A program made the translations under genes and the position numbers. A stretch of 64,000 bases of DNA from Pipra filicauda. Taxonomy: Eukaryota > Chordata > Aves > Passeriformes > Pipridae. Where the stretch lies: the NCBI RefSeq assembly GCF_003945595.2, contig NW_024104346.1, forward strand, positions 372,001 to 436,000, given 5' to 3'. This document shows, one piece after another, positions 47,061-56,425 of the stretch; position 1 is the first letter of the stretch, and the number at the start of each line of letters is the position of its first letter. The notes under the pieces are model-generated. The model searched no databases. It saw nothing but the letters and a program-made list of their open reading frames with translations, and had not been told where the DNA came from.

Positions 47061-49429
47061 TTAAAGGAGACTCACCCCTTCCCTCACCCCCCTGCTGAGG
47101 CAGGAATGCTTCTCCCACCTTACTGCTTCCAAAGAAACTCCTTCCCGTGGCATTCCCTGCTCTGATTCCTCATCACACACAGGAGCCAAAAGCCCTTTTG
47201 CACCTTTATGCTCTTTAGGAAAGAAAGTCTATACCAAGAGCTAAAACATAAAGAATAACCTGCAACAGAGAATTAAAGGGAGTTCTTTCACTGACCAGCT
47301 TAGATAATGGACACTGCCAGGAAAAGCAGAGCCAAAAACCACCAACTCCTCTTGCCAGTGCAAAACTGTAGCTTAAACAGATCACCTTGGAGCGGGAAAC
47401 GCTTTCCTAAAATATATCTTAAACTAAACTCTGTGTTGTTTGGTTTTATTTTGGCCAGCAGTTCTGGTCACTGCCAGAAGAGAGGAGACCATCCTCCAGC
47501 ATCTGCTTTTTCCTGCAAGCACCACTGGCCCTGATTCCCTCACCAGCAGCACTCGAGTACTTTGGCCATTTTCTCCTGGTTTTCCACTCCAGGAGCAGCA
47601 GAACCAGGGACTGCAGGGCTGGGCAGTGCCCTCCCCGGGTCAGGACGTGCCCCAACAGAGGGGTTATGGCTGGGCTGAGGTTTCCTGAGCTGAATTCACT
47701 CAGACACTCCAAACACAGACTTAAACCCCCTGCTGTGTCACCCAGGGCTGGCAAGGGCAGCCCCTAAGGCACCCCAAGCTGCAGCTCCTGCCCATCCCTG
47801 CCCACCCTCCTCCGGGACACAGAGAAAAGGCACAGAGTAAAACTGCTTGGCAACCCCTCTAAAAAAGTGAAAGCTGCACCTAAACAACCAAAAACACACA
47901 CTGAGAATTTCCAGGGGGAAAGCACCTTCCTGCTCCTGCACCTTTGTGCTTCCAAAGCTTCCCTGCTCTGGCAGGGGCAGCTGTGGTGGCTGCAGGGCAG
48001 GTTAATGTGGCGTGGCAGAGAGGAGCCCAGCACACCTGCTCCTGCTCCTGAGGAGGATTTGGACTTCTGCTGCTATATTTATTCTTTTTTAGCTCCAAAG
48101 TAAATGCTGGGCAGGCTCAAAGCTGCTCTTTGCTGCTGGGGGAGCAGCCAGAGCCCTCAGGTACATCCACGGCAAAGAATTAGGTAAATAATTAAGTTAC
48201 CTCAGATACTCCCAGTTAATTCCCAGGCCTGGATTTAGTTTCTGTTTTCTGGGTTGAATGTGTCTCATTACATTAGCTGGAACTGTTCCATCAGAGGGAT
48301 CTGCACACTGGTTGGGGCTTCTTGTGATCAGTGAAGCTTCCTGGCCTGGATTCTCCCAGGAAGAAGAGATGCTTTAGTGTATTCAGTGTATGAGCCACAG
48401 ACACCTCAGTGCCAGGAACAGACTCCACCCAACAACAGGTTCCAACAGGGAAAGGAAGCAATTTTTCTCAGCAGAGCCCCCTCATCACCTGAAAATTTAG
48501 GAAAAGTGCTTCCCAATATACACAGGCTGTCAAACAACTCCAGTCTGAAGCACCACCAGAACCTTTCTGCCAGCACTGGGAGCACCTTGGGCATTTTTGG
48601 GGCTCAGGTGAAGTAACCAAACCCCTCCCCAGCTGTGCTGCTCAAGCTCAGCTCAAACCCCCAAAGTCTCCTGCTTTGAAACACCTGCAAGAAACCATTT
48701 CCCTGCTCACACAGATCCTGGCACGTGGGAAAAGAGGGCAGGGAGAGCTCCAAGTTCAGCAGCAGCACAAGCAAAACTCCGTGTTCCTGTCCCAGAGACA
48801 AAGGGCCAGGCAGGACCCGGCTGGCCCTGCAAGGGACCACTCCAAAACCCAGATAATTCCTCATTTCAGGATAAGCCTTGTCCCTCCTCACCCTCCTTGA
48901 CCCCCCCTGTCCCCACCTGAGGTGCCCCTGCAACGCTCACACCCCATTTTAGCATTTTCCTGCATTAATTTCTAAGCCACAGACGCTCCTGGAATAAAAA
49001 CAGCAGCACAACCATCCCCAGCCAGAGCAGCACAATTGCAGAAGACACTGAAAAAACAACACAATGCTGGTGATTTCAGCCATCACAGGTACCCAGCAGA
49101 TGTCAAGGTGCAGCTTGAACAAAGGGAAATTCTCCATCTGGCTTCAAACCCCACCTTATTTACATGCTTCCCTGCAAACAGAGGCTCATTAGGGATTCTT
49201 TCAGGTGCTCACACCCTTCCTTCCCCCAAGTCTCCACCAGCAGATTAGGCCAAACTGCACTGCTTTATTTCCCATTTAAAGTGGAAAAACTTCCCTTCTC
49301 TTCCACTTCTCCAGCCTGAAGTGGAGTTCAGGCAAAGCAACATCTCAATGCAGACAATTATAAAGGCAGACTCAGCACCAGGCAGTTGTTTCAAAGCCAA
49401 TCCCAATGCAAAGGTTATAATAAAATAAG
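47061..49429. other. Upstream non-coding sequence
   Basis: A+C-rich on the plus strand, no transposon recognised. Short AT-rich part at 48175-48225 (AGGTAAATAATTAAGTTACC). No exon supported. Confidence 0.45.
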
Positions 49430-49570
49430 AACATTGAAGAAACTAAATTAAGAGGAAAGATATATAAAAATAAGAAAAAAGTAAGTTCTATTAAGGGGAA
49501 AAGTAAATATCAAGAAAAATGCAAATATTAAGAAAAATATAAATAACGTTAAGATAAAAAAATAAATAAT
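49430..49570. repeat. A-rich low-complexity tract
   Basis: Repeated AAGAAAAAT, ATAAAAATAAG and AAATAT phrases over about 140 bases, without a fixed unit. Confidence 0.8.
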
Positions 49571-50083
49571 ACTGAGAAAATCCCAACTCTCCAGGGACAC
49601 ATGCCTGCAAACAGCTGCTATTCCAGGGATATGTGCCTGGTAAACAGGCACCTCCAGGGATGTCCCCCTGGAGAACAGGGACCTGCTGAGCACACCCAGC
49701 AGCATTTGGCTCCTCAGGAGCTCCAAATCCATCCCTGCACACCCAAAGTTTGAAGATTCAACTGCGAGGCTGGAGGTGACAAAGACAGTTTCCATCCTTA
49801 AGCAACCGTGTTTCCAAGGAAAACCCCACACACCCCCCAAAAAACCTTCCTAAAACATCCACCTACCTGGGACTAGGGCAGACGTGGCTCCTCCAGGGGG
49901 AAAAACCAAACTCCCAAAGGAAAACCAGAGCCCAGAGGTGACCTGGAGGCTTCAGAGGAGCTGCAGCTTCTTCCAGGAGAGCTTGGAACCTTCTGGACTC
50001 ATCCCTTCCAGGGGAGGAATGAGGGGCCCTCCCCTTCCTTTTCATCCCCTTCCCCTGCCTGGCCCAGCTGGAGCCCATCAGGG
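49571..50083. other. Upstream sequence with a possible minus-strand splice donor
   Basis: A CCAGGGACAT/ATGT-type imperfect repeat (CTCCAGGGACACATGCCTGC, TTCCAGGGATATGTGCCTGG, CTCCAGGGATGTCCCC) lies at 49592-49665. On the minus strand CCCAG|GTAGGTGG at 49867/49866 is a good splice-donor sequence. The frame upstream of it (49863-50087) opens with a Met but would leave phase 2, which does not fit CSMD2 exon 2. Confidence 0.35.
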
Positions 50084-50203
50084 CCATAATTCAGCTCAAG
50101 GTTCCATAATTCAGCTCAAGGTTCCATAATTCAGCTCAGGTGTCCATAATTCAGCTCAGGTGTCCATAATTCAGCTCAAGGTTCCATAACTCAGCTCAGG
50201 TGG
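50084..50203. repeat. 20 bp minisatellite, six copies
   Basis: Unit CCATAATTCAGCTCAAGGTT starts at 50084, 50104, 50124, 50144, 50164 and 50184, with GGTGT variants in copies 3-4 and AACTCAG in copy 6. Confidence 0.97.
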
Positions 50204-50334
50204 TCCCTGGCAGGGCAGGGACCCTCAGGGGGCTCCTCCAGGGATTTGCTGCAGCTTCTGTTGCAAAGTCTCAAATCTTTTTATTGACCTCCACAAATCT
50301 TTGCTTTGGTTGTCCTTAAAAAGAAAAACTTTTC

Positions 50335-50396
50335 TTTCTTTATTTCCTTCTTTCTTTCCTTCCTTCCTTCCTTCCCTCCCTCCCTCCCTCTCTCTA
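50335..50396. repeat. Pyrimidine tract, (CTTT)n/(CCTT)n/(CCCT)n
   Basis: A pure C/T stretch that drifts from CTTT to CCTT to CCCT to CTCT units. It lies exactly where the overall strand composition of the window changes sign. Confidence 0.95.
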
Positions 50397-52000
50397 GACT
50401 GTGGAATGTAAATTGGAAGGTGAATTAGGGGTTGTTCCAAGTTCTGGTCCCCTCTGCCCCAACCTCTCCCTGATTACAAACGAGGGGCACCTGAACCCCC
50501 CCAACCGTCCAGCACCCCCACAGCTGTTTGGCATCATCCTGATGGCCCCAGAGCCTTTATCTGGGGCTGTGGAGGGCACCCAGGAAGGGGTGGGGTGTTC
50601 TTTATTTTTGGGAGCTCAGGGATTGTTCGTGTTCCCCCTCCAGAAGAAGACAGCAAAGGTAAGTCATCACACTTCTTTTTTGGGTTCTGCTGCTGTTGTA
50701 CATAGTCCCTGTGTAGAACTTGTCCTGGAAGAGACTTTATGTGTTTTTTAGGATGCAAAAACCCTTGTTCATAAGCAGCTGGTTCCAGCCCATGTTGGGG
50801 AGCTGGGAATCCTGGCTGCATTCCCAGGAATCAGCTGAGCTTTGCTTCCCTGCTCCTTCCCTTGGTTTCTGAGATGTGTGTGCAGTGTTCAGGCTTTTCT
50901 AAACACTCCTCTAATTCCCAGTTTTCTGCTGGGCTGCCCTGGTCAGAGCAGGTCCCTGTTGGCTGGGTTTGGGGTGTTTTGGGGTGTCCCCTGGATGTCC
51001 TGGGGAGCAAACACAGCACGGATGGTCCCCACTGTGTCTTTGCAAGTGGACAGGGAGCAGAGAGGTTTCCAGCAGTGCCAGTGCCTGTGGGGTCTGTGCC
51101 CTGTCCTGGGGGTGCTGAGGGGCTGAGCTGGGCTCGGGGGCTGGGTCAGTGCCCACCCAGCCCTCGGGTCTGAGCTGTGGAACTGGGGGGGTCCCAGCCC
51201 CAGCTGGAGCAGTTTGTGGGGTTGTCCCTGCAGGTTCTTGCTCAGACAGGGACCAGCTGAAGGTGTTCAAGTCTAGCTGGTGTTGTGCAGGTGAACAATT
51301 CTGAGCTACCAGCCCCTGCCCATGAGCAGGAGCAGTGCCCTGGAGCAAGTCTGGAGCAACTTCCAGACCCTTCCACTGGCTCTGCCACTTCTTGTTGTGT
51401 TTCCAGCCTCATCTCCCCCTTCCAGGAGAGCCCCATTTCCACCTGCCCCTTGAACCTGCTTCAGCCCTGACCCTCGGGGGACCTACTACCCTGAGTTTCC
51501 CCCTGTTATTCTGAATTTCTGTAACTTTTTTCTGGAGTTTAACACAAATGGAACTCCTCCTGCGCTGGTGCTGCTGCACAGAGGATTTGAGCACTCTGCA
51601 GCAGGGATTAGATGCACAACTCCTGTTGCCATAGCTCTCACCCCTCTGAGACTTTCAGCGTGTCACATCAGCTGAATGAGGTGCCCAACCAAAGCAGGGG
51701 GGGTGCAACAAAGGAGGGAGCCACAAACAAAGCAGGAATCCTTCCTTTCAGTCCCAGCCTCGTGATTCAACGTTTATGGTGACAATAATTTTAAGCTGTA
51801 AACAGCCAGAGAACAAAAGCCCTGTGTGGGAGGGAGGGAGGGAAGGCTGAGCTCAGGATCACTTCAGGAGCTCACTCAGGCCTGGCTCAGAGACCTGGGT
51901 GTTCATTGTGGGCTCTGGGGGCACTCACAACATTCCCAAAGGAGATGCCAACCCCAGAACAGACCCACAGTCCCATTTAGGGACTCAGCGCCCGAGTCTG
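50397..52000. other. G+T-rich sequence right of the composition switch
   Basis: No transposon recognised. Two exon-like elements on the plus strand: a 15-base stretch at 50644-50658 between a CCCCCTCCAG acceptor and GGTAAGT donor, and 57 bases at about 51233-51289 between CCCTGCAG and GTGAAC. Neither has homology that can be recognised, so neither is called as a gene. Confidence 0.35.
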
Positions 52001-52124
52001 GGTGGCAGAGGTAGGAAATCCTTCCCAATTCATGGAATCATTCCCAGCACCCTGCTAGAGGAGGTGGCAGAGGTAGGAAATCCTTCCCAATTCATGGAAT
52101 CATTCCCAGCACCCTGCTAGAGGG
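52001..52124. repeat. 62 bp tandem duplication
   Basis: Two almost identical copies starting GGTGGCAGAGGTAGGAAATCC at 52001 and 52063, with a third start (GGTGGCAATAAG) at 52125. Each copy carries CAGAG|GTAGGA, a donor-like sequence. Confidence 0.97.
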
Positions 52125-53037
52125 GGTGGCAATAAGTGGGAAGGTGGTGCAGGAGCTGGTTTGGTTTGTTTTCCTTCTCCATGGAAAGGGCAGAAAGTCC
52201 CATTTCAGCCACGCAGGATTCCCTGGGAACCTTGGAGCTGAGCACCAACTAACCCTGTGCCAGTGCCTGAGGTGCCAGTGCACCCCTGGGCTGGGCAGTG
52301 CCCCAGCAGCTGCCCAGGGCTGCTCTCCTGGGTGCCTTTGCTTTGCCTGGAATGAGGAGTCAGCCCCGGGAAAAGGCAAAACATGAAGTGAGGTGGGACC
52401 TGAAGGAAAAATCCTGGTGCTTGTGGGTAGGTGAGAGAGCTGTGACAGAAGGAAAGGGTGGAATTCCTTTTACCTTTTAATCCCATGATAATGGGCACTA
52501 ATTAAGGAAACGCTGAGCTTTGGAATGTTTATTGGGATGCTGGAAAACTGGCTTTGTCTTTGGGGGGGAGGAATCCGAAGGAAAGGGTTGTGTTGGGGTT
52601 TTTAATTCCGAAGGAAAGGAGAGGTGGATTTTAGTGTCGTGTTTCCACTGTTCCAAATATATTTCTCCTGAAATCAGAGTCATCTTTTGTGGCTTCTGCT
52701 TCCGTTCTGGAATGGCTCCATCCCAAGGCAAAGTATCCCAGTTGATTGGCAGAGTGAGTGTGGAGTTTTGGTGCTTTATTTGTCTGATTTGATGCTCCAG
52801 AATGTGGAGCAGGGGAGGAAAAAACCAATTATTGCTGAGTTTTAGGAGGCTGGTTGTCTGGACTCCCGAGTGAGCTGCCTTTGGAAGGTCATGTCCAGTG
52901 GTTGTGTTGGCCAGGCAGCAGAGAGCTTCTAGTCTAGTCCATTTTTAGTCTCCAAAATTAATCATCTCCTGGGAAAATATCCCTGCCAAAGCCTTTCTGC
53001 TGCTGGCCCCGTGTGACCCATCAGTTTGCTCTGGCAG
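52125..53037. other. G+T-rich non-coding sequence
   Basis: A CCGAAGGAAAGG phrase occurs twice (near 52575 and 52608). No transposon or exon is recognised before the acceptor at 53037. Confidence 0.4.
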
Positions 53038-53420
53038 ACAGCTTGGACATTCCTCTCCTTGAAGAGCAGCTACTTGAATTCAGTTCTCTTCTGCAGCCAC
53101 AGACAAACCTGCAAGGGTTTGAGGGATGGTAGAGCCCCAGGGTTTGTTCCTCCCCTCCAGCCAAGGTCGTGGTTGGCCATGGTGGCAGCAGGGAATGTCC
53201 CTGGGAGAGGGTCTGTGTCTGAGGACAGGCTGCCTCATTCCTAAAAAACAGAGAGCTGCCCAGAGGAGCAGCCAGCCAAGCTCCTATGCACATCCCTTGA
53301 CTGAATCTGATATATTTTATTAGTATTTTTCATGCAGTTTTCTAATTTGGCTCCCTGTAGCCTTGGGCTGGTCTCCCTGTTACAGCATTTAATTGAAATA
53401 AAGTGTGTGCAACACCTGTT
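53038..53420 (+). other. Putative terminal exon with polyadenylation signal
   Basis: A pyrimidine-rich stretch ending CTCTGGCAG (AG at 53036-53037) is followed by a frame that reads SLDIPLLEEQLLEFSSLL and reaches TAG at 53130-53132. About 265 bases later comes GAAATAAAG (AATAAA at 53397-53402), followed by GTGTGTGCAACACCTGTTCTG, a GU-rich element as seen at real cleavage sites. The translated stretch is amphipathic and resembles no family that I recognise. The polyadenylation signal is the strongest part of the evidence. Confidence 0.3.
53397..53402 (+). terminator. Polyadenylation signal AATAAA
   Basis: AATAAA followed within 5-25 bases by a GTGTGTGC/TGTTCTGTCTGG downstream element. It supports a plus-strand transcript ending near 53420. 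Confidence 0.45.
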
Positions 53421-53540
53421 CTGTCTGGACTCTCACCTGGGGGGTCTGTGCAAAATACAAATAACAGTGGCTTCAAAGGATGCTTTGGAATGATTTGCTT
53501 TGGAACGATTTGCTTTGCACCTCCAGGGCTGGGGCCGGTT

Positions 53541-53697
53541 GTTTGTGTGGAGGGAGGAGCGGGGATGGGGCAGTAATTTGGGTTTAATTGGGCTGTTTGT
53601 GTGGGAGGAGGAACGAGGATGGGGCAGTAATTTGGGTTTAATTGGGCTGTTTGTGTGGGAGGAGGAACGAGGATGGGGCAGTAATTTGGGTTTAATT
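53541..53697. repeat. 54 bp tandem repeat, about three copies
   Basis: The unit GTTTGTGTGGGAGGAGGAAC plus GAGGATGGGGCAGTAATTTG and GGTTTAATTGGGCT has period 54. Because 54 is a multiple of three it keeps a frame open on both strands, which explains the repeated protein-like strings there. Confidence 0.97.
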
Positions 53698-53987
53698 AGC
53701 CCATGTAGCTGCACGAGGGCAGTGTCAGGGTGTGAACCTGGTGTGTCCTGAGCAAATGTGCTCCCCTGTGCTGCCCTGGCTCTGAGTCAGGGGCTGAGCT
53801 GGGAGACCTGCAGGGAATGTCAGGACCCCGCTGTTGTGACCTCTTGTGCCATCTCTGCCTGGGATGTTTGATGAGCTGGGAGCTGGACACCCCTAAAAAG
53901 AGATTTTTTTTTTTAATGCTCCAAGCTCTGAGGATCAGGGGGCAGGGGTGAGTCTCAGTTTACCACTCTTAAACTTTTTACAAGGAC
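53698..53987. other. G+T-rich non-coding sequence
   Basis: No recognised element. Confidence 0.5.
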
Positions 53988-54235
53988 CCAGAATGGTAGG
54001 ACAGGTGGGAATGGCTTTAAACTGAGAGGGAAGGGTTTGGTTGGATGTTGGGGAGAAATCCTTCCCCGGGAGGGTGGGCAGGCCCTGGCACAGGATGCCC
54101 AGAGAAGCTGTGGCTGCCCCATCCCTGGAATGGGGATGTTCCAAGCCAGGCTGGAGCAGCCTGGGACTGCAGGAGGTGTCCTGGGTGGGATGGGATGAGC
54201 CTAAAGTCCCTTTAAACCCAAACAATTCCTAACCA
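53988..54235 (+). mobile_element. CR1 LINE 3' fragment
   Basis: GGGAATGGCTTTAAACTGAG, GTTGGATGTTGGGGAGAAAT, CCTGGCACAGGATGCCCAGA and GTCCCTTTAAACCCAAACAA. A full-length version of the usual 240-260 bp 3' piece. Confidence 0.97.
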
Positions 54236-54416
54236 GAGGTGCCCGTGGCACATCCAGCTGCCCTGCTGCTCCTGCCTTTGGAAATGGAGCTCTGGCTGTC
54301 GGTCTGTGCCCTGGGCAGGAGGAGCATGGACCTCCCTGCATCCCTACCCACATCCCATCCCCGCTCCAGCACTCCCCGTCCCCGTGTCCTCATGGAGGGC
54401 TTTGTTTTCCCTTCAG

Positions 54417-54502
54417 TGCAGCTTCATTTCCAGGCACCGGTGCCAAAGGAGCCCGGTGTGTGTATTCACACCTCGGCCTCATCTCAGCTCCTCCTGCCCG
54501 AG
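54417..54502 (+). other. Exon-like segment of unknown identity
   Basis: A strong acceptor (GGCTTTGTTTTCCCTTCAG) precedes 86 bases that end GCCCGAG|GTAAAG, a good donor. CpGs are frequent in the segment. All three frames are open. The frame reading QLHFQAPVPKEPGVCIHTSA uses mostly G/C-ending codons. I do not recognise it, and without a partner exon it could equally be chance. Confidence 0.25.
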
Positions 54503-54845
54503 GTAAAGGCGGGCAGGGAAGGTGATAATGGAGCTCGTGATTACCCAGCCCCGGGTGATGGACTGAGGGAGGGCTGGGTTGGAACAGCGGGGCCGGGAGA
54601 AGCTTCTTCCCCCACCCCCCCTGTTCCAAATCATATGTTTTTTTCAAGTTCACATCAATTACTTCTGTTTCCGACTGGATAAACTTGAATGAGGCTGGAT
54701 TTCTGTGATCTGCCGACAAGACAGTGAAGCACTTTTTGTTAGCACCTCCTGATGCCGCCTAAATTGGGTGTTTGCAGGGAAGAAATCTAGCGTGGAGTTA
54801 AGGGAGGATTGAAAAGCAGGGAGAGAAAAGGGAGGAAGGATGTTA
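54503..54845. other. Repeat-free sequence with a possible conserved patch
   Basis: Between 54625 and 54780 the sequence is unlike its GC-rich surroundings (TCAAGTTCACATCAATTACT, CTGCCGACAAGACAGTGAAG, TGATGCCGCCTAAATTGGGT) and carries no repeat. Possible conserved element. Confidence 0.25.
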
Positions 54846-55215
54846 TTTGGAGCCAGTGTTAAGTTTGGAGAGCTGGTCTCTTGTGCACAGGGATGAGGTG
54901 TAAATGTGCTTGGGAAACAAAAGGTGTTTGGGAGATTGTGGGGAATAATTCTGGTGAAATCCCTCTGAAGGTTGGAAGTACTAAAAGGAATCTTGTTAAA
55001 ACAGGACCTTGGACAGGGACAGGTTCTTTGGAGCCAGTGTTAAGTTTGGAGAGCTGGTGTCTTGTGCAGGGAACAGGAGGCTACAACGGGATGAGGTGTA
55101 AATGTGCTTGGGAAACAAAAGGTGTTTGGGAGATTGTGGGGATGCTTCAGGTGGAGATTGGAAGCACCAAAAGGAATCTTGTTAAAACAGGACCTTGGAC
55201 AGGGACAGGGGAGCA
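54846..55215. repeat. 181 bp tandem duplication, two copies
   Basis: TTTGGAGCCAGTGTTAAGTT starts at 54846 and 55027. Both copies contain GGATGAGGTGTAAATGTGCT and TCTTGTTAAAACAGGACCTT, but differ by an inserted AACAGGAGGCTACAACG-like piece in copy 2 and by the middle portion (GAATAATTCTGG versus GATGCTTCAGG). Confidence 0.95.
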
Positions 55216-56264
55216 GGTTCTGCCCTGGGTTTGGGTACCAGGAACTGAGTCATCATCACGGATGTGGGAACAGCCAAAACACCCCTGGATTTAGGCAGGT
55301 GGCCAGGAATGGTTTGCTTCTGAAACTAAATTAATCCTGGATAAGGAAAAGCAGGCTGGATCCAAGGGCTGCATCCCACCTGTGTGCCAGGGATGGGTGT
55401 GCCACGCTCAGCCTGTGCCACAGCCCGTGGAGCTGCCTTGGCACTGGCCTTGTTTGTGACATGTTTGCAGCTCTTTTCCAAGTAAGATGCAAAACTGCCT
55501 GGGCTGAATCCACGATTCTGGGCGGGAGGAGCAGGCTGGGAGCCTGAGGAGAGCAGGGAGGGAGGTGGGACATGGCTGGTGACCTTGGCAGGGATCTCAC
55601 TGAGCAGCCCCTGGTGGGAGGTGACACCTCTAGAGGCAGGAGAATATAAAAGTGATGTGAAAAACTTGACAAACTGTTGCCACAACAACTTCCCTTTGCA
55701 GCAGGGATTTGCCACAGCAATAAACTTCCCCAGGTGGGATTTGGGGGCTGGTGTGTTCCCAGTAAATCCTCTCTCACTGGCTGTTTGCTGCCAGGGCTCT
55801 GGGCAGTGGGAGCTGGAACAGTTCCCTTGGTCTCATGGAACAACTGGAGAGACACATTAGTGGGGAGGACACTTCCAAAGCCATAATTCAGGCTGTGTGG
55901 AGCAGATGGAGGGGGAGCAGAGGCACTGCCTCCACCTCAGCCCTGACTCATGCAATCAACACTGATAAAATTAACTTTTGGAATGTAATTCTTGCCATGC
56001 AAGCTCCTCTGGCCACTCCTCAGGTTCCACTTTGCTTTTTTCTTCACAACATCCCTTGTGTTGAGAGCCTTTAATGTAAGGAGAGCCCATGCCCTCACCC
56101 CAGCCCTGCTCCAGGTACTGGCAGCTGCCAGAAATCCTCCTGTGTGCTCTTTTTGGGGGTTTAAGGGTTGCCACTGGTGACTGGCAAATTGGGAACAGCC
56201 TGTTGAGTCACCCAGCCAAAAAATCTGAGCTGGAAAAACAACCTCTCAATAGGTGTTTAACCAA
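55216..56264. other. G+T-rich non-coding sequence
   Basis: A 32-base stretch at about 55702-55733 sits between an AACTTCCCTTTGCAG acceptor and a CCCCAG|GTGGGA donor-like site. The 174-codon minus-strand frame at 55331-55855 has no domain resemblance. Confidence 0.35.
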
Positions 56265-56425
56265 GACCTGAGTGTTCCTGCACAGGACTGAAAAAAGCTT
56301 CTCAGTGGAACTAATGAGGCTCGTTAGGCCTGAGAAAGGCACTTCTGCAGCGCTGAACAAACAGCAGAGATGTTTTAATTTCCTCCCCCAATTATGATTA
56401 TGATACTGGAAAACTTAATGCAGGT
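56265..56425. promoter_or_regulatory. Repeat-free island, possible conserved element
   Basis: GGAACTAATGAGGCTCGTTA, GTTTTAATTTCCTCC and CAATTATGATTATGATACTG in a transposon-free stretch. Candidate only. Confidence 0.2.

Noticed and set aside
50084..50203. CRISPR-like array of regular repeats
   Set aside because: The repeats are head to tail with no unique spacers, and the DNA is vertebrate. It is a minisatellite.
53500..53751. Protein-like 18-residue repeats
   Set aside because: Product of the 54 bp tandem repeat, with no gene structure around it.
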